From assembly GCA_037447655.1 (NCBI GenBank), contig JBBHKE010002352.1, positions 337,415-401,414 of the forward strand: a stretch of 64,000 nucleotides of DNA, written 5' to 3'. This DNA is from Zygnema cylindricum (Eukaryota > Streptophyta > Zygnematophyceae > Zygnematales > Zygnemataceae). Under the pieces are notes generated by a model. It did not search any database, was not told where the DNA came from, and worked only from the letters and a program-made list of their open reading frames with translations. Numbering within the stretch: the stretch's first letter is position 1; each line of letters opens with the position of its first letter. Position numbers and translations under genes: made by a program. This document shows positions 21,965-32,510 of this stretch, piece after piece.

Positions 21965-22746
21965 AGGGTGCGTCTCTATGTACTTCAAACTTAGAGATTT
22001 TTTTTTGTTTTTTAGCGCAGATTCGGCGGACCCGGATTTCGGGTGTCCCTATGTGTACCAAACGAAATCGTCACTTAGGGCGTGACGACTGTATACGTCG
22101 ACAATGCCCGTGACGGCTGGCAACGTCTACAATCTGTGATGACCCACATCATTTTTCGTAACTGCTTGTGACGTCGCGTGATTTTTCGTGACATTGTAGA
22201 CCTACCGCCCTCCAGCCTGTGCCGTTTCACGGTTGAAGAAGATGCGTTTTGACTTTGCGTCTATTGTCGGCTCGACGTGAAATGGCATCGGAACCTTGAG
22301 ACCCCTGCAAAAAAAAAATCCGTACCGAATGGAAACGGACAAAACAAAACAAACTGTGTACTTCTCTTTGTCGTATTAAACAAAAACGGACAAAACATAG
22401 AGAATCGCGTACACTTCCACGTCGCTTGAAATCGTTTGAATTTTTTGAACAAAACGTTACACGTGCGAATACGTGTTCCTATTTGTTTATAAAAAATCCT
22501 TAATTTTAAATCACATCGGCCCTGTATTTTAAAGATAAGGCTGAAGATGACGTTTTTTGTCGTCGAAGTGGGTCGAAGAACACAACACGACAAGATGTAG
22601 TACATTTTAAATCCGATGATGACGCAAAATGTACTTCTCTTTTTTTTCTATTTTATTGTACGGTTGAAACTTACGCGGTACGGCTCTAAGTTTTACAAGA
22701 AAACGACAGGAAAAAACCCTTACTTAAGCACATAGAGACGCACCCT
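21965..22746. mobile_element. Element with AGGGTGCGTCTCTATGT ends
   Basis: A 782-bp unit bounded by AGGGTGCGTCTCTATGTACTT and ACATAGAGACGCACCCT, flanked by TA on both sides. It abuts the foldback element on the left and a TA-family element on the right. The interior is GTAC-rich with no coding capacity. Short TSD and ends are compatible with Tc1/mariner- or Harbinger-type mobilisation, not decided here. Confidence 0.75.
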
Positions 22747-23251
22747 TACTCTAATTTATTTAAGTACTCTATATTGGGTTAAGTCGGCAATAAATATCCG
22801 CGCTGAAATTATAAACACTAAACTACGTGGACGTACAAAATCTGTCAGTCCGTATAGTTTTGACGTCATTATGACGCTAGTATTATATGTCGCGCTCAAT
22901 GTCAGTTAATGTTCACACTGACGACGATGCTGTCGACGGACGAGAGTTATGCGAACGGCTTTTTTTCGATGTGATTGATTTTTCGCTTAGTCCGATTTCA
23001 CGTGCGAGCGCGATTGTATTAAATCATTATTTGTACTTTTTTACTTAAAAAAGTACAGTTTTGCACGGTCGAACTTCGTCCGTAATCCACACTATTTAAA
23101 ACGAACCTATATTACAATTCTGTTACGCTAATTAAACTTACCTAAATTATAATAATGAAAAAATTAGAATCATTTACTCTATTTGATGTCATAGAGTCGA
23201 AATTTCGAGAGACCGAATTAGAGTAATTTACTCTAATTACGATTCGCGGTG
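22747..23251. mobile_element. TA-family element, subfamily A copy 1
   Basis: The right end GATTCGCGGTG followed by TA is clear; the left end is truncated against the neighbouring element. The interior segment from CAGTCCGTATAGTTTTGACG to AGTACAGTTTTGCACGG is shared with copies 43257-43870 and 63012-63547. Confidence 0.75.
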
Positions 23252-23258
23252 TACTGTA

Positions 23259-23819
23259 CACCGCCAATCGCTATTAGCGTAGAAGTTTCTTTAGCGTACA
23301 TGAAAAATTACCGTGGTTTACGCTAATTAAGAATTTGAGATTTTTGAAAAAAAACATACATTCTAATTGTTTAATAATTCTAATTTGGATCTTTGAAAAA
23401 AATAAATGTCGGTCGCAAACATGCTTACACTAGTATAGGTATTCGTACTAAATCATACAAATCGTACACAAATCGTACGTTCACACAGTCGAAACGTGGC
23501 TGCTGGACGAATATGTGCGAACGTGATATTTGACGACCCGATTAGACCCCCTTTTTAGAGCGCACATTCTCATGCGTCCGCGGCTACTAAAACTCATTAA
23601 TTGTACTTTTCACTTTAAAAGGTACATTTTTGGTACGGTCTGACACTTTCCGTACACCACACTAATTAACTGGTGGTGTACTTCCATTTTGTACGGTACA
23701 AAAAAATTAACCCTAAATAGAGCAAAGAAAGAAATAGAATGAACTACGCTAATGGAGAATAAAATAAAAAAAAAGCGGGACGGAATTAGCGTACACAACG
23801 CTAATAGCGATTGGCGGTG
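23259..23819. mobile_element. TA-family element, subfamily B copy 1
   Basis: A 561-bp element with ends CACCGCCAATCGCTATTAGCG and its inverse, flanked by TA. Two related copies lie head-to-head at 56954-57702 and 57708-58206. The middle contains CGTTCACACAGTCGAAACG. No open frame of note. Confidence 0.9.
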
Positions 23820-24011
23820 TAGCATTTTAACGTAAAAAAATATATATGAAGAAGGGGAGACACCTGTGACAGCGAATTCTCTTCATATACACGGATGCTC
23901 CGTAGACAATTGTACTCTTGAAGTTTTGTACGTTTTCGTGAGAAACTGACAATTTTTTGTATCTTCGTGCCCGAATGTACTTTTTTACGAAAAGATACTT
24001 TTTTAGGAGTA

Positions 24012-24541
24012 CACCGTGAATCGCTATTAGTGTTGTCAACAATAATTCAGCGCCCTTAAATTTTGACTCTCGAGGTAAAAATAGAATACATATTTATATT
24101 TTTTTCATTTACGCTAATATAGATACTGTTCAATTAGTGTTAGTTAATCTAATTCAGTAATTTGGACTATTTTTACATAATGTAGTGTACGAAATGTGTC
24201 ATTCGTACTAGAACTGCTCGTTACTTCGTACAGGGGTACAGAAAAAGTGTCAGATAATGGCGTCGACACAGGAAAGTGAGTGCGTCGACACGCGAAAGCG
24301 CACTCGGATTTGATTCTTATTAAAAAAGACGGAGGAAAATCGTGCAAACCCGTTCTCACATGTTCAAGCCATTGACTATGTGAACATGGGCTGTATCGGC
24401 ATATGGGGGGAATGTGCATCCATAACAGCGTTAATTTTTGCTGGCGTTAGACCGTTGAACTCAGGATGGAGTTGATAACACCATTTGTTTCTTTACACTA
24501 ATACTAAATAATTTCTTTACAGCTAATAGCGATTCACGGTG
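24012..24541. mobile_element. TA-family element, 530 bp
   Basis: Ends CACCGTGAATCGCTATTAGTG and GCTAATAGCGATTCACGGTG with TA at both flanks. The interior differs from subfamilies A and B. Confidence 0.88.
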
Positions 24542-24543
24542 TA

Positions 24544-25484
24544 CTTAAAAGTGTTTTTTATAGAATTCACCCGTAGTACTGTAATTTCACGAGTCCTCAA
24601 TTTTTAATTTTTTATCGCAAACTTTTTCCAAAAAGCCGTACCGTATTTTTTCCCCTGCAGTTCGAACTTCGAAGTCCCTGAACTTCGAAAGTCCCGAAGT
24701 CCCCTGAAGTTCGCTGGACGAGTGACACCTGGGGTTTGTCAGTAAACACCGTCGCTAATACTGTAACGGTGTAACCGTTACATGTTATTTTCGCAGCTTA
24801 AAATCGACTTTTCCTCGTGCACACGTGGTTTGCAGACTGCCATTTGGAATGAAAGAATATAATAACTCCATCGTAGCCGTCAGATTAAAAATCTCACAGG
24901 CGTGCACGAATAAAAGTAAATTTAAGAGCCAAAAAAGACAATGACGCTCACAGCAATGCACGACATTTGTCAGCTTCGTATTTTTTTTCCACATATGATA
25001 TGCTGATATTCTGTGTTTTTTCGTATGGCTTTTTCGGCCTTTTGATTCACACTTAAATTTTCTTTTTTTCATCTTTTCTTGGTTTCAATTACTGCATACG
25101 ATTGCAACAAGAACCCTTTTCTTTTTCTAAGTTAAAACTTCTTTACTGCATTCTAAGCTCCTGCTGAAAGGTTTAAACGTTTTTAACTTAACTCACCTAT
25201 GAAGCCTGGCCCTGGCCGGGGGGCTCCCCCCTCTCTCTCCCTCTCCTTTTACCTTTGTTGTTGACCTGTCTTTTAAAATTTCAAGACGAAGGCAGGAAAT
25301 GTGACGTCACTGGCTTCTTTATTTGCACATCATTTCTTTCGATCTTGATGTTTTCCTTCTCCAAAATCGCACGGGCGGGAGGAACCTGTGATTGACCTGT
25401 GATTTATAACATGTTTATGTCAATAGTTGGTGACAAATGTCACGCTTTTTTCTTCCATTTACTCTTTTGTAATTTTTCCTTAAG
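24544..25484. promoter_or_regulatory. Region upstream of the CaaX-protein gene
   Basis: No transposon ends are visible. 24655-24725 has short inverted blocks (GTTCGAACTTCGAAGTCCC). 25200-25260 is CT-rich like a plant 5' UTR. The missing start exon of the downstream gene must lie here or further left. An ATG at 25348 could splice in phase to 25499, but both proposed sites are weak. Confidence 0.35.
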
Positions 25485-28180
25485 ATTGGACGTTCGAGGG
25501 ATCAGACGGAGACACGTGCGGATGAGAAGGATCCGTCAGATCGACGTCGAAGAGAAAGATTAGTAGTGGTACTAAGACTAAGAGAGGGAGAGAAAGAGAG
25601 CGGGAGAGGGAGAGGAGAGAGAGAGAGCGAGGGAGAGAGGGAGCGAGAGAGGGGGGGAGAAGCAAGTGGCGTCTGTCCTGCTTCGGCAGGCAAGGTGGAC
25701 CAATCAGGGCTTTTGCCCGGGAAGGGGGCCTCGCTGGCTCCACAAGAGTCGCTGCCCCCTCAGCACAAGCCAGGGACAGCAGATTCTGTCGATCTTGCTT
25801 TACCAATAACGTTAGCAAAAAGTTCACCGAAAACTTTACCGAAAACTTTTTCGACAACTTTGCCGAAAACTTCACCGAAAGTTTTACCAACAGAGGGAGG
25901 GACTCCTCCTCCGTCAGTAGATTCCATTTCAAACTCTATCTCGGAAAAAATAGATTCCTTACTAGATTCTCAACCGCCAGACACATTGTCAAATAGTTTG
26001 GCCAACCATGTCACAGGAACACCAAATTCTGCTGTAGGTTTCGCAAACAACGGTGGAGATGGTACAGCTGTATTTATTTCTGCAAATGGTAAACAACACG
26101 TGGAAGGTGGATTTGTAACAGAAGTTAATGGTAGGAAGGAGGAGCAGGAGGAGGAAGCCCTTTTAGAGGCTGGAGAGAATGATTCTATTTTCTTGGATTC
26201 TTCATCAGACATGTTTCCTGTGGAGGATAAAGATTCAGATGTACGGATCAAGAGGACAGTGAGGTGGCCAGATGATTATGGAGGACCTCTCACTTTTGTG
26301 AAGGAATTTGAACCAAGGTGAGGGGCCTATGAACTTTATGTATGTGCAATAATCTGCATTTTGGGTTTTTTATCTGGCCTTGTGTGCACTCTATGCAGTG
26401 CTCTTTCTGAATTCTGTATGGGTGGGGGAGAGTGTAGTCTTTTTATATATGGTTATCCTGTCAATGTATGAAATTTTCTGAACAAGAATGAAAGGTTTTA
26501 ACTGGAAGTCACGACCTTTCTCAGAGGTCAAACTTGACACAGTTGTAAAGAAGTTGAAGGAATCGCTTTACGATTTGTTTTCCATTTCTGTATGTCTGTG
26601 TGAGGTTTTTATTCAAGGACGACCCTTTGTGCTTCCCCCTTCTCTCGTTCTCCTTCGGACATATTCCTAGATTTTTTTTCTTGTCCCATTTGTGGATGTA
26701 AAGCATGGCTAGAATTGTCATTTAAACACAAGGTGTATATGGAAAGGGCAATTGTTGAAAGTCACTTTGGAACCATATCCTTATCGCTATTAGTGTTAAA
26801 CGTTTTTCAAGAAGTGAAGGCGCTTAACTTTATGGTTGGCCATAGATTTTTTTTCTGGGGCAAGCATTGAAAAATAATCGTGTTAACCCCCAATTGTGAT
26901 GTTATGATTGAAAATTGGAAAACTCTGTGACGAGAAAAAGTACTTCGACTGCCTGAAAATACTTAACAGTAGTAGCGATGGGCAGTGTATTTCGCCTTCA
27001 ATTGTAACAATGAATGGGACACCATGTCAGTATGTTAAATCATCCTCTATGCTAGTTTGCCATTGAGATGAATCGATCTTCATGTGATCTTTATAACTTT
27101 TCTGTCGCTTGATTTGCTAATCTTGTGGGTGAAAAGCGTCTCTAGCACTCACATAACTTGGACATTACGGGCTTGGCCCATCAAGCCAGTTTTCGGGTTA
27201 TTTTATGACGGTTTTTAATGATTGGGCAGTTTATGGCTGTAGGGTTATGATCAGGATTGGTCTCAAATCGCTCAATCATTAAAAACAGATGTGAAATGAT
27301 GCAAAATGTGTCCTGATGGGCCCTAGGAGAACTAGGAATGGAGTGCAATGGATAAGTTTAACATGGGAAGGTGAAGCTGAGTATTTCAGTTTTTCCCACC
27401 ACCTTGCTGAAAGTGGGCCATTGTTGAGTCAAGGAGATGGTCCTCAAAAATGCAATAGTATGATTGGCCCTCAAATATGTTATATTATGATATGGTCCTC
27501 ACAAAATGGTATAGTTTGCGGCCTTCTTCTGGATCTTTTTTCTTTTTTCGGGCATGACTGTCCTAAAGTGTTTTTTCCACTGCTTTTGCTCTTGACATTT
27601 CTGATATCACCCACGTATTTTGTTCATCATGGAGTTTGACACTCACTTGTTGTTCACAAGTCTTAATGGTTAAATGTATGTCATGGCAATATTGGGCTTG
27701 CCACTTTGCAGTAGTTAAATTGGCATGTTTAACCAGTCAACCTGCTTTTATGGCAATGAGATGGTCCTTATTTTCAGGGTTCATGCATGAGTTTACAACA
27801 ATTGATTTCTTGTTTGACAAAAACTCTATTGGTCTGTGTTAGTGTATATGCGGTTGAGGCCAATTCATCTGATGCCGCAGTTTGTGTTAGACAGACTTGT
27901 TTGCCAAGCTCTTGCCTTCGTCTTCTATTTTTCAAAGTATGAGTATCAACAACATAAGTCGTATGTTTTGCCTCACATGTTACACATCTTTTTTCATTCA
28001 TTGTTCACAGCATCTTCATGCGATTCATCCATTCTGTGCTGTTTCACTTTGGCGTTCTTGAAGTGCTTATTCTTACAGTGGAGAGCGTGTGTTTGTTTTG
28101 GATGGACTGGCAGTGAATCCGGAGATTCTGATGACAGTGACAGTGACAATGGACAGTCATGCAGCTGCGCTATTCAATAG
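25485..28180 (+). CDS. Acidic plant protein with C-terminal CaaX box, 5' end unresolved
   Basis: Two exons are supported: 25485 (or later) to 26317 and 28114-28180, joined in phase. The long exon is open for 277 codons without an early in-frame ATG, so a start exon upstream is needed. It begins with an Arg/Glu/Gly-rich stretch from a GAGAGG microsatellite, then K-T-L-P-K repeats and a Ser/Asp-rich middle. It ends RTVRWPDDYGGPLTFVKEFE, continued across the junction as PSESGDSDDSDSDNGQ, then SCSCAIQ and stop. The V-x-W-x-D-x-x-G-x-x-L-x-x-V-x-E-F-E-P-S block followed by acidic Ser and a Cys-rich end occurs in plant proteins of unknown function. CAIQ fits a farnesylation CaaX box with an upstream Cys for palmitoylation, suggesting membrane anchoring (inference). 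Confidence 0.7.
25583..25662 (+). repeat. Coding GAGAGG microsatellite
   Basis: A purine-only tract of AGAGAGGG units inside the long exon of the CaaX-protein gene, read as a Glu/Arg/Gly-rich segment. Confidence 0.85.
26775..26987. mobile_element. Degraded TA-family MITE
   Basis: The right end GCGATGGGCAGTG followed by TA is recognisable. The left end survives as ATCGCTATTAGTGTTAAAC. It lies in the 1.8-kb intron (26318-28113) of the CaaX-protein gene. Confidence 0.55.
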
Positions 28181-30390
28181 TCAAAACCCTTCCCAAGGGT
28201 TTTTTTTAGGGTTTGACTTTTTGCGGTGGAAGTTGAACTGGAACGCCATTCATCGGAGCGGAATCATCGGAGCGGAAGTCATTGCTGGATTGCTGTTACG
28301 CTTTTTTTCACTCTCATCTATACCACCGTCAATTGCAGCTTCGACTCTCGTTTTTCTCCCATACGAGGTTCGATGTTATCTGTTCCTGGACCTGTTGTCT
28401 AGTCCATTGTCGTCCATGCACCGAAAAAACCAGCTTGGTGTTTTGAGACTTTACTTCAAAGCTCTTTCGAGGGAGGAGAGAAACTGTATATGGCAATAGA
28501 CGAGAGTTCCAGGGATGGTTGTTTCGTGGTTATTGGGGTCATGAATACAGGGTGGGGCAGGCTCCCATGATTGATCTCAGAGAGTGGTTGTGGCCTATTT
28601 TTATGTTGTTGTTATATCAACACATGTAAAGCACTTTTTTTCCAATCCATAGAATAAATGGTGGGCCGCCGTTTATTTTTGAAAGGCGTGGGGAAATCTG
28701 ACTCTGGAACGAGGAAGATTGATTGGCCAAACAAATATATATAATATATATATTGCTTCCTTCAGGTCAGAATGTTTGAGAAGTGACTTATCAAAATGTC
28801 CCAAATTGGGGTAGTACAGTAGTAGAGCCCGACCCAATGTATTTCCGGTACACTCGTGGCATTGTGAGTGACCTAAGTTTACCTTTTTTTCAGCAGAAAA
28901 AGCTGAGAGAGGTGCTTTAAAATTTTGGGAAAGAGGACCGGAGTAACAAACTGAAGATTTCCGTGGTGAGGCTCGTCATACCGTGGCAATTTTGCGGCTT
29001 TATTTGTCTTCTAGCGTGGCAGGAAAAAGACAAAAACCATCGATTCTGCAGATTGGAAGTACCTTCATTCCTCCTGATATTGTTATGTCTTGGCTCTCTT
29101 AAGCAAAAAAGGTACTTGGGGCTCAGAAAGGGTATACTTCTGCTTAATTAAAAGCATAATCGTTTGAAAGGTATAGGTACCTTTTATTCCATCAATATTT
29201 TTGAGTATTGTTTTTTTTTCTTCGAGTGTGGTCTGTGGCTGTCCTTGGTGAAGAAAGGCTGTGACATGACGTCTTTTTCTTGTGAAACTGGATCCCTTTA
29301 AAAGAGGACCTGGTTGTTTCGTAAAGAATATATTTTTGTCTGATGAATGCTGTGAGAGTTTGGTAATAGTGTGAAGCTTTGCACTCTTGTAATCTGGTGG
29401 TGTTAACGAGTTTGTATTGTATACTTTCAGTATTCCTTGAATCTTTATTAGCGTTAATAATACTAATTTCGGTGCCCGTTTTTTTGCCCTCACTTCAACG
29501 TAGCAGTAATAATATTAATTGTATTTATTTTTTTCCGTTTCCATGTACTCACAATGGGTTTATCATCGCGCATTTAGTAAAACTTCCTTTTTTTTAATTC
29601 ATTCGGCTGTTTCTGTAGGAATTCATTTTACAAAGAGCAACGAAAAAAAAAAAAAACTGTATCATAGAATTGTGAGATTGTAGACCATCCATATACATGA
29701 CATCAGAGGAAATGAAAAGGCAAAAAGTAATTGAATAACAGAGCGCGTGAAGAATCGAAGTGAATAGAAAATGTGGATGAGACTAGAGCACAGAAAAGGG
29801 CTAGATATCACATGGCGTGGAAAAGGACAAGCAGCACCAAAAGAAACTACAAGGGAACTGAAACTATTAGACTTTTCACCGCTGTTTCTCATGGACCAAC
29901 AAGTAGAAGAGACATCACATGCAAATGGCCCGAACCTCAAGCTTCTAAATTGGTTCCTTGTGGACCTGCAAAAAGTTTATCTTCCTTCAGTGATTACGAT
30001 GGTAAATAAGAAGTAAATGTTTTTAACCCTTGGAACTTCTGCGTGTAATGTAGTTTGTTCGTCCTTGTAATTGGAGTTAGTGAACTGTTAGTATGAGGAT
30101 GTGGGACGGTTTGGTGTCAGTGTCGCTTAATTTTGCCATGTCGGGTTTATGTCTGTGGGATTATTATTTTATATGGGAGATTTATTCAAGAGATTGGGCA
30201 ATTGGCGCCCTTCATTCAGGATATGGAGATGAGAGTCAATGGCATTCATAAGCCCCACCTTAACATTGTCTTTCCTTTAAATGTCCTCGCGGCCCTGGTT
30301 GGGATGTGCATTTGGATTCTCATAGAGAGTTTTTCAAAGCTATGTGTGCCTTTCAACTCTTGCTCCAATTCCTTTATAGGAGTAGTTGAG
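28181..30390. other. Region without an assigned gene
   Basis: 3' flank of the CaaX-protein gene. 28735-28760 is an AT dinucleotide run, and 29440-29480 shows a lone TA-family-like TTATTAGCGTTAATAATAC. At 29770-30003 two overlapping frames of about 78-81 codons look mildly protein-like and one ends at a GATG/GTAAAT donor, but neither has recognisable motifs or a supported partner exon. Confidence 0.45.
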
Positions 30391-30392
30391 GT

Positions 30393-30516
30393 CATATCTC
30401 AAATGCGAACGCAGTTGGAAGCTCTATCGGTGGTATAAATACAAATTTCGCAATATAGCACGCGTATCACATGGGAAATCGCATATAGCGTTTCCATTTG
30501 TTTTCGCACATTTGAA
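30393..30516. mobile_element. CATAGTTCAAA-family MITE
   Basis: The left end is CATATCTCAAATGCGAACG and the right end TTGTTTTCGCACATTTGA, with TATAGCGTTTCC inside. A divergent copy of the short family seen at 7026. Confidence 0.6.
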
Positions 30517-31204
30517 AGAAGGTTGACACTTTCTACCACACCTACCGCCCGCCCTAGCACTACCTCTCCAATACTCGCCCCAGCCCTCTAACCTATTTAA
30601 TATTGTGTAAACGTGACCAAAAGTGCAATAATGAAGGTGCTCTCCACCTCCCCGATTTTCTTCTAACGTTTGAGCTTCGAGATTTCTACCTGCATTATTC
30701 TTTCGCTTATTGCCATCTCAATTGAGACTCGGCGTGACTATGAAGGTCACCTCCACATTTGCCTTCCTGGTTGTAGCCATATTAAAAAAGTGTTGTTGTA
30801 TAGTACGTCATTGTAGGAACTAGTGAGATAATCCGTAAAACATCCATATGGTGATCAAACGAATAACCTAGCTCCTTTACTTTCTTTTATAGGGTGGATC
30901 AGTAAAAGTGCGACGGTAAATCAATCGAGAACATGAAAGGAATTGAAAAGCGAAATGTGTTGTTACCTCAAAAAACAAAAAGCTAAAAGCAATGAGAAAA
31001 CCAAAGAGCAAAAAAATGAAAAAAACCGAAGACAAACGAAACTATGAAAAAACGTAGATTATAACATAAAAAACGTATGAAAATTACCAGCCCAACCAAC
31101 ATAACAAAGCTCATATAGACCGCATGCGTGGAGGAAGCCGTTGAGGGGCGTCGGTTGATTTAGTGTTGCCGATAATCGATATGTACCTTTTTATGACCTC
31201 CCGA

Positions 31205-31370
31205 CAGAGGTCACAATCGGGTACCCGAATCTGGTCGTACCCAAAAAAAAATTCTTGTTTTTGAATCACCCGGCCGAATCCGGCCGGCCCCCAAAATTTG
31301 ACACCCGAATCCGTTCCGGATCCGACGCGGCCGGTCGGGTACGGATTCGGGTACCCGATTGCGACCTCTG
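31205..31370. mobile_element. Small hAT-like MITE, CAGAGGTC ends
   Basis: 166 bp with ends CAGAGGTCACAATCGGGTAC and GTACCCGATTGCGACCTCTG. The 8-bp flanks CCTCCCGA and TCTTCCGA match at 6 of 8 positions. The core is CGGCCGG-rich, much more GC-rich than the surroundings. Nested in the degraded element starting at 31161. Confidence 0.8.
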
Positions 31371-31435
31371 TCTTCCGATAGTCAATCTATTACCAATACG
31401 TCGGCTTTGATATACCGATAAAAAAATATCGTGAT

Positions 31436-31962
31436 CATTGACTTTTACTTTTGAAGATTCTTGGAGGGGTTTACGACTTTACGGTGACAGTCTGCTGATC
31501 TGTTGTTGATCAGAAAGTCAGAAATTGTTTTGTACTTTACTGCTTTAAATTTGGACTGTAGTAAAAAGTCCTGTACTTTTTTGGTCCTATGGAGTAAGAC
31601 TTTATTATACGTAAGTGCTGTGCAGTCCACACTGCAGTTCCGTTAGTTCATTTTCCTGTATTAAAAAGTTAATTTTCTCAAAAAAAGTTAAAACCTTGAC
31701 TACAGTACAATAACAGTACCGTAGTACTGCACTAAAGCAGTATTGTACTTATCATGTCACGTATCAGCAATCAGTACTTTATGGAACGAAAGTACAGTAG
31801 TCCCGACTGCACAGCATTAATGTAGGGACTAAAAGTACTAAAAGGGACTCTTTAAGTCAGTCCAAATTTTTAGTAGTAAAGTACGAAACAATTTTTGACT
31901 TTCTGATAAGCAAATCAACAGGCTGTAATCGTAACCCTAAAAACTAGTGTCAAAAGTCAATC
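31436..31962. mobile_element. Foldback element with 8-bp TSD
   Basis: An almost complete palindrome: the arm around 31510-31560 (AGAAAGTCAGAAATTG, TGTACTTTACTGC) is the inverse of 31865-31915. The flanks ATCGTGAT (31428-31435) and ATCGGGAT (31963-31970) agree at 7 of 8 positions. The ends are CATTGACTTTT and its near inverse. A hairpin RNA precursor would form if it were transcribed. Confidence 0.8.
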
Positions 31963-32510
31963 ATCGGGATTATTTTCAATCGGCTATAGCTGCACAAGAT
32001 ATCGATTAAGCATTGCGATATATCGAATTCTTACGATATATCGAGATAAATAGAATCGATGATCGGTAAGTAAAAAACATGTCATATCGCTTATCGATAC
32101 AAAAGGACTACATAAAAGTACGATAAAGTTGAACGAAAGTAACTTTTTTGCGTTTCTTTGGCATATGTTAGCGTATTCCGTACATTTTCAAGAGTTTAAC
32201 GAGTCAAAGGTTCGGGCTGTTTGGTTCGGCTGAATCCAACGGTTCGATTGGATTTGGATTTTTTTTTTGGAATTCATTTCATGCAATATTGTCATAATCG
32301 TTATTACAGATAATAGCACTAATTAGGTCGCGACTTTTTCTGGCCGAGAAAATAACAATGTTTGAGAAAGTGGACCACAATATGCCACGTCTCCCTAAAT
32401 TAAACTAGTATTGAACCCTCTAATCATGGACTATTATCAAGGATAGCAGTTTACTTAATTCGTTTTTGAGAAATGACAATCGCTCATATACGTTTGCAGT
32501 GCATATTCTT

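Larger units (their letters stand above)
31161..32093. mobile_element. Degraded hAT-like element hosting two nested insertions
   Basis: It starts TAGTGTTGCCGATAATCGATATG, akin to the TAGTGTTGTG family. Its interior resumes at 31371-31435 and 31963-32093 with TATCG-rich sequence typical of that family. The right terminus is not preserved, so no TSD is seen. It contains the elements at 31205-31370 and 31436-31962. Confidence 0.6.

Noticed and set aside
25199-25264. ATG at 25199 as start of the CaaX-protein gene
   Set aside because: Its frame stops after 22 codons with no usable donor leading in phase to the long exon.
28089-28499. 136-codon plus-strand frame over the last exon of the CaaX-protein gene
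   Set aside because: Different frame from the supported exon and no motifs; a shadow frame.
29771-30016. Two overlapping frames of 78-81 codons
   Set aside because: No recognisable domain, no clear acceptor, and overlapping frames are equally plausible; kept only as a remark in the region note.
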